Shown: positions 37,680-46,790, counted from the stretch's first letter. The stretch is 64,000 bases of DNA from Catellatospora bangladeshensis (GCF_016862575.1 NZ_BONF01000024.1:34725-98724); one strand, 5' to 3'. The notes: generated from the sequence alone by a model not told the origin. Numbers and translations are program-made.

Positions 37680-39353
37680 TCATCCTGCCGGTGCCGCCGG
37701 GCCGCCCGCGGCCTGGATCACGAGCACCGCGATGTCGTCCTGCAGGCGGTCGCCGACCCAGTCGGTGACCCGCTGCGCGACCCGTTCGGCGATGACGGCG
37801 GCGGGTGCGCCGCGGTACGCCCGCAGCTCGGCGGCCAGCCGCTGCGGGCCGAAGAGCGGGCGGTCGGCGGAACCGGCGCGGGCCTCGGTGACGCCGTCGG
37901 TGTAGAGGACCAGCGCGTCGCCCGGCCCGAGCACGACCTGCGCCTGCCCGAACGGCGCGTGCAGGAGCAGGCCGACGGCGGTGCCGGAGACGTCGACCTC
38001 GGCCGGCTCGCCGGCGGCCCGCATCAGCAGCGGCGGTGCGTGGCCGCCGGTGGCAAGGCTCACCGTGAGCGAGCCGTCGGGCTCGGGGGTCATCGCTCCG
38101 ATCAGCAGCGTGGCCAGCGTCGGCCCGTCGCCGGTCAGCGTCGCCTGGTTGAGCAGGTCGAGCAGCCGCGACGGGCACGACTCGGTCAGCCACAGCGCGC
38201 GCAGGCTCTGGCGGATGTTGCCCGACTGCACGGCGGCCTCGATGCCCTTGCCGCACACGTCGCCGAGCACGAACATCCAGCTGCCGTCAGGACCGGGGCG
38301 TACGTCGTAGAAGTCGCCGCCGATGCGCAGCCGCTCCCACGCGGGACGGTAGGCGGCGCCGAGCGCGACGCCGGGCACCTGCGGCAGCGCGGGCGGCTCG
38401 ACGCTGCGCTGCACCAGCTCCGCGGCGTCGGCCTGGGCCGCGTACAGCGCGGCGGCGCTGATCGCCGCGCCCGCCCGGGCGGCGAACTGGCGGACCAGGT
38501 GCACCTCCACCGCCTCGAACGGCGCGCGGCCCGCATGCCGGGCCAGCACCAGCGCCCCGGCCGGCATGCCGTGGCCAGGCAGCGGCACGACCATCGCCGA
38601 GCCGACCGCGCCGAACCCCTCGGCGAGCAGCCCGGCGATGTCGTCGCCGAGCCGGGGATCGTCCTGCACGGTCAGCCCGGTCAGGGCCTGGTCCAGGGCG
38701 CTGCCGGGCGGCACCGCCCACTTGGACAGCGTGCCGGTGCTCTCCGTCCGGTCCTCGGGGCCGGCGTCGACCCGTACCCAGGACAGCTGCCGCTCGTCGT
38801 CGCAGACGACCACGGCACAGTCGGCCAGCGCCGGCACGGCCAGCAGCGCCGTGGTCCGCGCGGCGCGGCCGCGGTTGAGGCAGGAGCCGAGGCGGCGGCC
38901 CGCGTCGGCGAGGAACGCCGAGCGCCACCGCTCGGCCAGCAGCGCGTCGACGCGCATGACCTGTTCCGTGACGTCACGGACATACCAGAGGGTGTGCTCG
39001 CCGGAGCGCACGCCGCGGCCGCGCAGCCGCCGCTCGTCCAGATCGACGTCGAACGCGCCGGGCGGTCGCTGCACGACGTCGGCCAGGGGTGGCGCGGTCA
39101 CGGCCCGTCCGGCCGCGACGCCGAGGAGGCGCACTGCCTCGGCGTTGGCGAAACGGACGACACCGCCCCGGTCCACCGCGAAGATCATCTCGTCGGAGCC
39201 GTCCAGCAGCTCGGCCCAGGGCATCTCGTCCAGGCCGGAGGGCGCGGCCGGGCTGTCCGGGCCGGCGGCGTCGTCACCGGTGAGAACGTTCACGGCAAGA
39301 GGATCAGAGGCCAGGGGAGGCTGCGGCCGCACCGTCATGATCTCTTCGCTCAT
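37680..39353 (-). CDS. PAS-GAF-SpoIIE (PP2C) phosphatase
   Basis: A 557-aa cytoplasmic regulator. PAS lies at about 45-130 (DEMIFAVDRGGVVRFANAEAVRLLGV), GAF at about 140-320 and the SpoIIE/PP2C domain at about 330-545 (ERLRIGGDFYDVRPGPDGSWMFVLGDVCGKGIEAA, ATGGHAPPLLM, LVLYTDGVTEAR, DDIAVLVIQ). The metal-binding Asp residues are intact. Such RsbU/RsbP-type phosphatases remove phosphate from STAS antagonists and so release a sigma factor. The downstream B12-binding gene is in the same operon, which makes a light- or B12-dependent input likely. Confidence 0.88.
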   Translation of the reverse strand: MSEEIMTVRPQPPLASDPLAVNVLTGDDAAGPDSPAAPSGLDEMPWAELLDGSDEMIFAVDRGGVVRFANAEAVRLLGVAAGRAVTAPPLADVVQRPPGAFDVDLDERRLRGRGVRSGEHTLWYVRDVTEQVMRVDALLAERWRSAFLADAGRRLGSCLNRGRAARTTALLAVPALADCAVVVCDDERQLSWVRVDAGPEDRTESTGTLSKWAVPPGSALDQALTGLTVQDDPRLGDDIAGLLAEGFGAVGSAMVVPLPGHGMPAGALVLARHAGRAPFEAVEVHLVRQFAARAGAAISAAALYAAQADAAELVQRSVEPPALPQVPGVALGAAYRPAWERLRIGGDFYDVRPGPDGSWMFVLGDVCGKGIEAAVQSGNIRQSLRALWLTESCPSRLLDLLNQATLTGDGPTLATLLIGAMTPEPDGSLTVSLATGGHAPPLLMRAAGEPAEVDVSGTAVGLLLHAPFGQAQVVLGPGDALVLYTDGVTEARAGSADRPLFGPQRLAAELRAYRGAPAAVIAERVAQRVTDWVGDRLQDDIAVLVIQAAGGPAAPAG

Positions 39354-40008
39354 GCCCCTACCCTGCCACGACCGCCCCCGCGTCGCCGAAGGCACGGGTC
39401 CACGGGACACTACCCGCCGGCATGAGCCAGTAATCGTGACGCCGGTCACTCCTGTATGCGCCGAACGGGGACCCGGTGCGGTCGACGCCTGACGACGCCG
39501 TGACCGCACCGCGCCGCACTGATCGGTGCCGGTTTGCCGGGCCGGGAGCGGGGCGACGCTCCACGACCCACCATTGTTCTCCATTTCTCGATGTCGGTGC
39601 TCCCACTCCAGGGCCGGAGCGGGGCGGCATGGTGGGCGAATTGGAACGCCGGGCACGTTCCCATCCGATATGCGAGATTGCCAGAGTCTCTCGCCGCCTT
39701 CAAGAGGAGATCTCTTATCGGCATCGGCCGAACGGCCGCGTCAGCACACTCCCAATGCCGCTTAACCGCAGGTGGAAACGCGACACCAGGCTTCTGCCGA
39801 GGATTCGGAAGACGTCGTGCGACCGCTTTCACGAGCTTTCCATAACCTTTTCTCCATCAATTGTCAGGCACGGAGGAAAACCGTTATGCGCGAGCCTGCC
39901 GCGGCGTCGCGGGGCGCGATGCCGCCGACCGCCGCGCGGGCCGCTTGACGCCACGCCGTTCCTCGGCCAGAGTCGATCCCCCGATCCACTGACGACAGCG
40001 ACACGGAC
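39354..40008. other. 655-bp intergenic region with reduced GC and a possible leader ORF
   Basis: No convincing gene is visible on either strand. Parts of the region have lower GC than the flanking genes and contain scattered AT-rich segments around 39570-39880. A tiny frame at 39886-39948 (20 codons, MREPAAASRG) has a good GGAGG site 8 bases upstream and ends 60 bp before the sigma-AbfB gene; it could be a leader peptide, but there is no proof. No tRNA-like or CRISPR-like structure was seen. Confidence 0.5.
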
Positions 40009-41547
40009 ATGCCATCCACCAGCACCGGCGAGGCCGCACTCGTCACCGCGGCACAGGCGGGCGACCGGCGGGCGCTCGCCGCCCTGCTCGAGACGTACCT
40101 GCCCTTCGCGTACACCATCGTGCGCCGCGCCCTCGGGTCCGGCGCCGACGTGGACGACGTGGTGCAGGAGACCATGCTGCGCGCCGTACGCGAGCTGCGC
40201 GAACTGCGCGATCCGCACACCTTCCGGGCATGGCTGGGCACCATCGCCGTCCGGCAGGTCAGCACCCACCTGCAGCGGCGCCGCACCGCCGAGCCGTACA
40301 CCGGCGGCGAGCTCGACGACCTGATCGAGACGGCCGACGCGGGCGCGTCGTTCGAGGGGCTGACGATGCTGCGGCTGGACGTCGCCGCGCAGCGACGGCA
40401 GGCGGCCCGCGCGGCCCAATGGCTGGACGACGACGACCGGGTGCTGCTCTCGCTGTGGTGGCTGGAGGTCGCGGGGCGGCTGTCTCGCACCGAGCTGGCG
40501 GCGGCCGCCGGGGTGAGCGTGGCCCACGCCGGGGTACGCGTACAGCGCCTGCGGCAGCAGCTGGAGCAGTGCCGCGCCCTGCTGGCAGCCCTCGACGGGC
40601 GGCCGCGCTGCCCGGAGCTGGAGAGCGTGGCCGCCGGCTGGGACGGCACCCCGGGCTCGGCCTGGCGCAAACGCCTGACCCGGCACGTGCGCGACTGCGC
40701 CACCTGCGCCGGGGCCGCGGGCGGACTGGTGGCCGCCGAGCAGCTGCTGACCGGGTTCGCCCTGCTGCCCGTCCCGGTCGCGCTCACCGCCGCCGTGCTC
40801 GGCAAGGGCGCCGTCACCGGGACGTCGTCGGTGACGCTGGCGGCCAAGGCCGGGGTGCTCGGCAATCTGGCGAAGACGTTCGCGGCCTCGCCGATCGCCG
40901 CGACCGCCGTGACCGGATCCGTGGTCGCCGCCGCCGCGGTGGCCGCGATCGCCTGGCCGTCGCCGTCACCCGCGCCGCCCCCGTCCGCCGTGGCGCCGCA
41001 GCCACCGGCCGTGACCACACCTGCCGCCTTGCCACCCTCGCCGAGCCCTTCCCGCACCCGTCCGGCCCCCAGCGCCACCCCGCGGCCGTCACCGGCCCCG
41101 GCGGCCCCGCTGACGACCGGGCCGTTCTCACTGGAGGCGGGCGGTGAGCCCGGCCTGTTCGCCACGACCGCGGACGGGCTGGCCGTGCTGGCGCCGCTGT
41201 CGGCCGCGAGCGGCGCCGACACCCGCGCAACGGCCACCTTCCAGGCCGTCTCCGGTCTGGCCGACGCGAAGTGCTTCTCCTTCCGCGCCTCGGACGGCCG
41301 CTACCTGCGCCACTCGTCGTGGCGGCTGCGGCTGGACCCGGCGATCGACACGGAGCTGTTCCGCGGCGACGCCACCTTCTGCGTACGCCCCGGGCCGTCG
41401 GCGGGCACGGTGCTGCTCGAAGCGTCGAACTATCCGGGCTGGTTCATGCACCGGCGTGGCACGCAGCTGTGGGTCGACCACAGCGACGGCTCGGCGGCCT
41501 TCCAGGCGGAGAGCGCGTTCCGGGTCCGTCCGCCGCTGGCCGGGTGA
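40009..41547 (+). CDS. ECF sigma factor fused to ZAS, TM helix and extracytoplasmic AbfB domain
   Basis: A single 512-aa polypeptide. Sigma-2 lies at about 20-90 (LLETYLPFAYTIVRRALGSGADVDDVVQETMLRAVREL, FRAWLGTIAVRQVSTHL). Sigma-4 at about 140-185 has TELAAAAGVSVAHAGVRVQRLRQQL. A ZAS-like motif H-x3-C-x2-C lies at 226-233 (HVRDCATC). A hydrophobic span at about 294-316 (ATAVTGSVVAAAAVAAIAW) is followed by a Pro/Ser-rich linker and an AbfB (CBM42-like) domain at about 372-510 (FSFRASDGRYLRH). This is a membrane-tethered sigma factor sensing a sugar, probably arabinan (inference). Confidence 0.88.
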   Translation: MPSTSTGEAALVTAAQAGDRRALAALLETYLPFAYTIVRRALGSGADVDDVVQETMLRAVRELRELRDPHTFRAWLGTIAVRQVSTHLQRRRTAEPYTGGELDDLIETADAGASFEGLTMLRLDVAAQRRQAARAAQWLDDDDRVLLSLWWLEVAGRLSRTELAAAAGVSVAHAGVRVQRLRQQLEQCRALLAALDGRPRCPELESVAAGWDGTPGSAWRKRLTRHVRDCATCAGAAGGLVAAEQLLTGFALLPVPVALTAAVLGKGAVTGTSSVTLAAKAGVLGNLAKTFAASPIAATAVTGSVVAAAAVAAIAWPSPSPAPPPSAVAPQPPAVTTPAALPPSPSPSRTRPAPSATPRPSPAPAAPLTTGPFSLEAGGEPGLFATTADGLAVLAPLSAASGADTRATATFQAVSGLADAKCFSFRASDGRYLRHSSWRLRLDPAIDTELFRGDATFCVRPGPSAGTVLLEASNYPGWFMHRRGTQLWVDHSDGSAAFQAESAFRVRPPLAG

Positions 41548-41655
41548 GCGCTCGGCGCACCGGCCCTCACCCGCAGAGGTCGGCCTGACCAGGTCCTGCG
41601 CACGGGTCGGCGGCCGCCCCCGGCCCGGGGCGGGCGCCGCTTGTACGATCCTGCG

Positions 41656-42024
41656 ATGACCGAGAGCGTCCTCCTCCGTTTCTCCTTCTTCGAGCACGAA
41701 TGGGACGAGGACATCGACTCGCCCGAGAAGGCGGACGCCGAGCTGCTCCGCCGTGCGACCGAGGGCACCTGGTTCGAAGTCGAGGACGTCGATCCGGACG
41801 AGTTCGACACGATCGAGGCCCTGGCCGAGCGGGTCGAGGAGGTCATCGGCGGGGAGTGGGACGCGCCCGCGACAGTGGCCCGGCTGCCCCTGGACCGGCT
41901 CCGCACGCTCATCGCCGAGGGCGGCTGGACCTTCGTGGCGGGTGAGTTCTCGGACTTCGAGGGCCACCACAACGACACCGAGCTGCTGGTGAAACTCACC
42001 CGCGCGCCGGGGAGCCGGGCCTAG
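41656..42024 (+). CDS. small hypothetical acidic protein
   Basis: A 122-aa acidic protein (many Glu/Asp, EDVDPDEFDTIEALAERVEEVIGGEWD), with FSFFEHEWDEDIDSP at the N-terminus. No signal peptide or TM segment. No family is recognised. The ATG lies in a weak ribosome-site context. The next gene starts 50 bp downstream on the same strand; the two may be co-transcribed. Confidence 0.6.
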   Translation: MTESVLLRFSFFEHEWDEDIDSPEKADAELLRRATEGTWFEVEDVDPDEFDTIEALAERVEEVIGGEWDAPATVARLPLDRLRTLIAEGGWTFVAGEFSDFEGHHNDTELLVKLTRAPGSRA

Positions 42025-42074
42025 GGTCGAGTAGAGCGCACGCTCGTGCGCCGGATGCGCTGAGAGGGGCCCGG

Positions 42075-42389
42075 ATGAGCCAGCTTCGGAATCTGCAGAT
42101 CGAGATCCTGGACCGGCCGGCCGTGGACGATCTCATCGGCAAGGTCGACGACACGTCGGCGCAGCCGGGCATCGCCGAGCGGGTCCAGCAGTGGCGGGCC
42201 GAGCACGGGCACGAGGACGCCACGGCCGAGGCGTACTCCTTCGTCGTGGTGGGACCGACCCTGATGTTCCTGCACCGCTGCCCCGACGGCGTGATCCTGC
42301 CGTTCGCGGCGTACCCCGACGGCACCCTGAAGGTGTACACCGACCCCGATCACGCGGGTGAGAGCTTCCACCGGCGCGACGACACGTGA
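42075..42389 (+). CDS. small hypothetical protein
   Basis: A 104-aa protein preceded by GAGAGGGG. It combines a helical N-terminus (IEILDRPAVDDLIGKVDDTSAQPGIAERVQQWRAEHG) with short strands (YSFVVVGPTLMFLHRCPDGVILPFAAYPDGTLKVYTDPD). No known motif, no signal peptide. It converges on the CmtR-like gene. Confidence 0.6.
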   Translation: MSQLRNLQIEILDRPAVDDLIGKVDDTSAQPGIAERVQQWRAEHGHEDATAEAYSFVVVGPTLMFLHRCPDGVILPFAAYPDGTLKVYTDPDHAGESFHRRDDT

Positions 42390-42477
42390 CTCAGCCGTCA
42401 GCGCACTGGGGGATCGGGACGCAGCGCCGCAGCAGGGCGTCGCCGCGCCACGCCTCTCGGCTGCGGCAGTCCGGTCA

Positions 42478-42816
42478 TCAGCAGCAGTCCTCGGTCTGCG
42501 CCGCCGGGCAGACGCTCGGGTCGACGGCCAGCACCACCCCGAGCAGGTCGCCCAGGGCGTGAGCCAGGCGCGGGTCGGACAGCTCATAGCGGGAACGGCG
42601 TCCCTCGGGGGTGGCCACGACCAGGCCGCAGCCGCGCAGGCAGGCGAGGTGGTTGGACAGGTTCTGCCGGGTAACGCCGAGCAGGTCGGCCAGGTCGGCG
42701 GGGTAGGCCGGGGCGTCCCGCAGGGCCAGCAGCAGCCGCGCACGGGTCGGGTCGGACAGGGCGTGCCCGAAGCGGGCCAGGACCTGCCCGTGGCTGAGGG
42801 CGCTGACGGTCTCCAC
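42478..42816 (-). CDS. CmtR-like metal-sensing ArsR repressor
   Basis: A 112-aa ArsR/SmtB winged helix. Sequence such as VTRQNLSNHLACLRGCGLVVATPEGRRSRYEL closely follows mycobacterial CmtR. Cys59 and Cys63 match the Cd/Pb ligands Cys57 and Cys61 of that protein, and Cys103 matches its Cys102. The tail adds Cys111 and Cys112 (AQTEDCC). It should repress the co-transcribed CDF exporter and respond to Cd, Pb or Zn. A GTG start is used; TACTAT lies 8 bases upstream, which would allow a leaderless message. The closest start by frame is V1 before ETVSALSH. Confidence 0.82.
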   Translation of the reverse strand: METVSALSHGQVLARFGHALSDPTRARLLLALRDAPAYPADLADLLGVTRQNLSNHLACLRGCGLVVATPEGRRSRYELSDPRLAHALGDLLGVVLAVDPSVCPAAQTEDCC

Positions 42817-42845
42817 GGCTAGATAGTACACGATCCACTGAACTG

Positions 42846-43793
42846 TTAGCGGCGATGCACCTGGCCGTGTGCGACCTCGCAGTGCTCGACATCGGCGGAC
42901 TGCTCGCCGAAGTGGTCGACCTGCAGGGTGGTGTGCCGGATGCCGTGCGCGGCGGCCAGCCTGCGTTCGAGCGCGTGGCGCACCTCGTGGCAGTCGGCGG
43001 GTTCGCCGACCAGCACGTGCGCGGACAGCGCGGCCTGCTCGCCGTCGAGCGCCCATACGTGCAGGTCGTGGACCTCGACCACGCCTTCGACGGTCAGCAT
43101 GTCGGTGCCGAGGTCGTCGGGGCGCACGTGCGTGGGCGCCGCGTTGAGCAGCACCCGGCCCGACTCGCGCAGCAGCCGCCACGCGCCCTTGACCATCAGC
43201 GCGACGACCACCAGGGTCGCGACCGCGTCGGCCCGCACCCAGCCGGTGAGCATCACCACGGCACCGGCGGCCACGGCCGCGACCGAGGCGAACATGTCCA
43301 TCAGCACGTGCTGGTAGGCGCCCTCGATGTTGAGGCTGGCACGGTTGGCCCTGCTGATCGCCCACGCGGCCACGACGTTGACGGCCAGCCCGAGCACGCC
43401 CGTGACCACGACCATCCATCCGGTGACCGGCGGCGGGTCGGCCAGCCGCCCGACCGCCTCCACGCCCAGCCAGCCGGCCAGCAGCAGCAGGCTCAGCCCG
43501 TTGACCGCCGCGGACAGGACCTCCGCACGGGCCAGCCCGAACGTGTAGCGCCCACCCGCGGGCCGGGCCGCGATCCGCATCGCGAACAGCGCCAGCACGA
43601 TCGCGGCGGCGTCGGTGAGCATGTGCGCCGCGTCCGAGATCAGCGCCAGCGACTGCGCGACGACCCCAACGGCGACCTCGACCAGCATGAACCCGGCGAT
43701 GACGGCCAGCGCGACGGCGAGCCAGCGCCGGTCCGCGTCGGCGCTGACGCCGTGCGAATGTCCGTCGTGGTCGTGGTGTTCGTGCTCGCGCAT
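42846..43793 (-). CDS. CDF-family Zn/Cd/Co cation exporter
   Basis: A 315-aa exporter. The His-rich N-terminus (HEHHDHDGHSHG) is a probable metal-binding loop. TM2 has SLALISDAAHMLTDAAAIVLAL and TM5 has QHVLMDMFASVAAVAAG: the HxxxD pairs of the tetrahedral site are intact (DAAHMLTD, HVLMD). The C-terminal cytoplasmic domain (about 215-315) has VHDLHVWALDGEQAALSAHV, as in ZitB/CzcD. It abuts the ICMT-family gene upstream and lies 29 bp from the CmtR-like gene downstream, forming one operon. Confidence 0.92.
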   Translation of the reverse strand: MREHEHHDHDGHSHGVSADADRRWLAVALAVIAGFMLVEVAVGVVAQSLALISDAAHMLTDAAAIVLALFAMRIAARPAGGRYTFGLARAEVLSAAVNGLSLLLLAGWLGVEAVGRLADPPPVTGWMVVVTGVLGLAVNVVAAWAISRANRASLNIEGAYQHVLMDMFASVAAVAAGAVVMLTGWVRADAVATLVVVALMVKGAWRLLRESGRVLLNAAPTHVRPDDLGTDMLTVEGVVEVHDLHVWALDGEQAALSAHVLVGEPADCHEVRHALERRLAAAHGIRHTTLQVDHFGEQSADVEHCEVAHGQVHRR

Positions 43794-44417
43794 CTACGCC
43801 TCCCCGAGGGCGGCTGCCTTCAGGCGGCCCACCAGCGGCAGGAACCGGCCGGTACGGGCGGCGTACCGGCGGTAGGCGGCGCCGTGCGTGCCGAGCAGGT
43901 ACGGCTCCTCGACCACGCGCACCTGCAACTGCACCCCGACGAGCAGCGCCACCAGCCCGGCCCCGCTGACCAGGTTCGGCACCAGCAGCAGTGTGCCCGC
44001 GGCCGTCATGCCCATCGCGGTGAAGATCGGGTTGCGGCAGAACCGGAACAGCCCGCCCACCACCAGGTCGGTGCGCTCGGCCGGGTCCACTCCGACCCGC
44101 CAGGAGGAGCCCATGGTCAGCTGCGCCAGGACCACCATGACGGTCCCGGCGGCGGTGAGCACCGCTCCGGCGACGGTCACGGCGGCGGGGACCGCGAGCC
44201 CCGGCAGGCCCGCCAGCGCCGCCACGGGCGCGGCGAGCAGCAGCACCAGCGCCCCGACGAACAGCACCCTGGCCCACCAGGCGAGCGAGCCCGGCGGCTG
44301 GCTGCCCAGCCGCATACCGGTGTCCCGGGTGGCGCGCCAGGCCAGGTAGCTGCGTACACCGAAGGCGTAGAGGGCGCCGGTGAGGTTGGCCGCCAGCGCG
44401 AACCACGCGGCCGTCAT
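43794..44417 (-). CDS. ICMT/PEMT-family integral membrane methyltransferase-like protein
   Basis: A 207-aa membrane protein with about five spans. The C-terminal hallmark GLFRFCRNPIFTAMGMTAAGTLLL and VVEEPYLLGTHGAAYRRYAARTGRFLP follows the isoprenylcysteine carboxyl methyltransferase (PEMT-like) pattern RxPxYxG...EEp.L...fg..Y..Y. Actinobacterial members are frequently adjacent to metal exporters; the substrate is not known. The stop codon and the CDF start codon abut directly, so the three genes form an operon of methyltransferase, exporter and repressor. Confidence 0.8.
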   Translation of the reverse strand: MTAAWFALAANLTGALYAFGVRSYLAWRATRDTGMRLGSQPPGSLAWWARVLFVGALVLLLAAPVAALAGLPGLAVPAAVTVAGAVLTAAGTVMVVLAQLTMGSSWRVGVDPAERTDLVVGGLFRFCRNPIFTAMGMTAAGTLLLVPNLVSGAGLVALLVGVQLQVRVVEEPYLLGTHGAAYRRYAARTGRFLPLVGRLKAAALGEA

Positions 44418-44481
44418 CGCCACCCGCCCGCGCGCCGCATATTGATGTGCACCATGCCCCGACAGTACAGCGAATCGTGAA

Positions 44482-44497
44482 TTCATTGCAACATGAA
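44482..44497. promoter_or_regulatory. dyad between ICMT operon and the His-rich membrane gene
   Basis: TTCAT (44482-44486) and ATGAA (44493-44497) are inverted 5-bp arms around a 6-base spacer in AT-richer DNA, between two divergent promoters. Its size and composition are like an ArsR-family operator, so it may be bound by the CmtR-like protein. Evidence is compositional only. Confidence 0.35.
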
Positions 44498-44551
44498 CAT
44501 GGGAACGGATGTCGCCCCCGCTACCGGCCGGCCGGACCGTATCCTGTCCAC

Positions 44552-44941
44552 ATGCAGCACACCGCGACGCGACCGGCCCGGATGCCGGTGCGCGTCGCGC
44601 TCGTCGCGCTGCTGCTGGCCGGGCTCGGGCTGTGGCAGTCCTGGCAGTGCGGCGAGGAGATGTCGCCGCTACTGCTCCCGGTCACCACCGTGACGGCGGA
44701 CGCCGGTCACCACGGTTCCGGCATGACCTGGCATCCCGGGGCGCCGTCCCACGACGGCGGGCACGGTCTGCTCGCGGCCTGCCTCAGCGTGCTGGCCTCG
44801 ATCGCGGCGGCGTTCTGGCTGATGGCCGACCCGTTGCGGCTGCTCGCCCTGCTGCGCCGCGCCGGCCTCACGCCCCTGCGGGCGGCCGGGCCGTCACCCC
44901 GGGCGGCGACGCTCGCGCAGTTGTGCATCCTGCGCACATAG
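44552..44941 (+). CDS. small His-rich membrane protein (DUF6153-like)
   Basis: A 129-aa protein with an N-terminal hydrophobic segment (about 12-30), an extracytoplasmic loop rich in His and Gly (TADAGHHGSGMTWHPGAPSHDGGHG), a second hydrophobic segment (about 70-95) and a Leu/Ala-rich tail ending CILRT. The organisation is that of DUF6153-type proteins found near copper genes in actinomycetes. The His/Met loop may bind Cu(I) or another metal (inference). The following gene, 78 bp on, is the TauE-cupredoxin protein. Confidence 0.6.
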   Translation: MQHTATRPARMPVRVALVALLLAGLGLWQSWQCGEEMSPLLLPVTTVTADAGHHGSGMTWHPGAPSHDGGHGLLAACLSVLASIAAAFWLMADPLRLLALLRRAGLTPLRAAGPSPRAATLAQLCILRT

Positions 44942-45019
44942 GAGCAACCGGCTTCAACAAATCCATGGGTATGGATGTTAGTCGAGTTGTCTTCCTCGTG
45001 TGAAAGGGTTCCTGCTCTC

Positions 45020-46092
45020 GTGTCGGTCAATCTTGTCTCCGTACTGCTGCTCGGCCTGCTGGCCGGTGGTGTGTCCTGCGCCGCCGTGCAAGGCGGCCTG
45101 CTGGCCGGCCTGGTCTCCCGCCAGCGCCCGCCCGTCCCCGCCGGTCCCGGCGCACGTCCCGGACCGCCCGCCGCCGGGCTCGGTGACGACCTCGCCCCCG
45201 TCGGCGGGTTCCTCACCGGCAAGCTGCTGTCGCACACCCTGCTCGGCGTCCTGCTCGGCCTCCTGGGCACCGCCGTCCAGCTCGGCATGCACGTCCGGGC
45301 CATGGTCCAGGTCGGCGCCGGGCTGCTCATCATCGCGATGGGCCTGGCCCAGCTGGGCGTCAAGGCGTTCCGCGGCCTCACCTTCACTCCCCCGGCGTCG
45401 TGGACGCGCCTGGTGCGAGGCCGGGCCCGGTCGCAGTCCGCGCTCGCCCCGGCGGTGCTCGGCGTGGCCAGCGTGCTCATCCCCTGCGGGGTGACGCTGT
45501 CGGTGATGGCGCTGGCGGTCGCGGCCGGCTCGCCGTGGCAGGGCGCCGCGATCATGGCGGTGTTCGTGCTCGGCACCGCGCCGCTGTTCACGCTGCTCGG
45601 CTATGCCGCCGCCCGCGCCCGCCGCGCCGCGGGCGCCTGGGCACGGCGCCTGGCCGTCGCCACCGGCGTGGTGGTCCTCGCCCTGGGCGCGTACACCCTC
45701 AACGGCGGCCTGGAGCTGTCCGGCTCCCCCGTGGCGGCCAGCCAGCTGGCGTACGCGCTCGGCCTGACCGGCGACGAGCCGGACGCCGTCACCGGGGACC
45801 GGGTGACCGTCGCCGACGGCCGCCAGACGGTGCTCGTCAGCGCGGTCACCGGCGCCTACGAACCGGCCCACCTGCAGGTCGCCGCCGGTCTGCCCACGAC
45901 GCTGATCGTGCGGTCGGCGAAGGCGCGCGGCTGCGTGCGCGCGTTCGTCATCCCGGACCTGGGCATCGAGAAGATCCTGCCGATCAGCGGCGACACGCGC
46001 ATCGACCTCGGCGTGCTCAAGCCGGGCACGCTCGCGTACTCGTGCAGCATGGGCATGTACACCGGACGCCTGACGATCACGGAGGCCACGCC

Positions 46093-46096
<4 letters not shown>
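45020..46096 (+). CDS. TauE/SafE-like membrane protein fused to a cupredoxin domain
   Basis: A 358-aa protein from a GTG start. Residues 1-245 contain about six or seven spans of the TauE/SafE-CcdA type (LLGLLAGGVSCAAVQGGLLAGLVSRQ; VASVLIPCGVTLSVMALAV). Residues about 275-358 form a cupredoxin: LPTTLIVRSAKARGCVRAFVIPDLGIEKILPISGDTRIDLGVLKPGTLAYSCSMGMYTGRL. The Cys/Cys-x-Met pattern (CVRAF, YSCSMGM) is typical of small Cu(I)-binding cupredoxins. The conserved PCG near the middle suggests redox or metal passage. It overlaps an HMA gene by GTGA, so metal transfer between them is likely. Confidence 0.85.
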
Positions 46097-46684
<588 letters not shown>

Positions 46685-46691
46685 CCACCCC

Positions 46692-46715
46692 GCCGCCACC
46701 TCGCCCGGTGGCGGC
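46692..46715. terminator. terminator after the CstR-like gene
   Basis: GCCGCCACC (46692-46700) and GGTGGCGGC (46707-46715) form a 9-bp stem with a six-base loop, followed by ATTATT. It lies directly after the repressor stop, so the repressor has its own transcript. Confidence 0.6.
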
Positions 46716-46731
46716 ATTATTCGGCCTCCCG

Positions 46732-46749
46732 TATACCCCCGGGGGTATA
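46732..46749. promoter_or_regulatory. CstR-type operator O1
   Basis: TATACCCCCGGGGGTATA is a perfect 18-bp palindrome, 64 bp before the MBL-rhodanese start. Together with the site 42 bp downstream (four helical turns, so both on the same face) it makes a tandem operator. Confidence 0.85.
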
Positions 46750-46774
46750 AAGATGGCCGTTTTCTGACTTTTAT

Positions 46775-46790
46775 ATACCCCCTGGGGTAT
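46775..46790. promoter_or_regulatory. CstR-type operator O2
   Basis: ATACCCC-CT-GGGGTAT has perfect 7-bp arms with a two-base centre, 23 bp before the start codon. The AT-rich TATATA just upstream may be the -10 region, so repressor binding here would block the promoter. Confidence 0.8.

Noticed and set aside
39446..39832. 128-codon minus-strand frame in the intergenic gap
   Set aside because: No domain, low-complexity basic tail, poor ribosome site and no conserved neighbour.
42855..44480. 541-codon plus-strand frame through the metal operon
   Set aside because: Composition (His/Arg/Gly/Gln-rich, no domains) is typical of antisense frames; the minus strand encodes CDF and ICMT proteins with full motifs.
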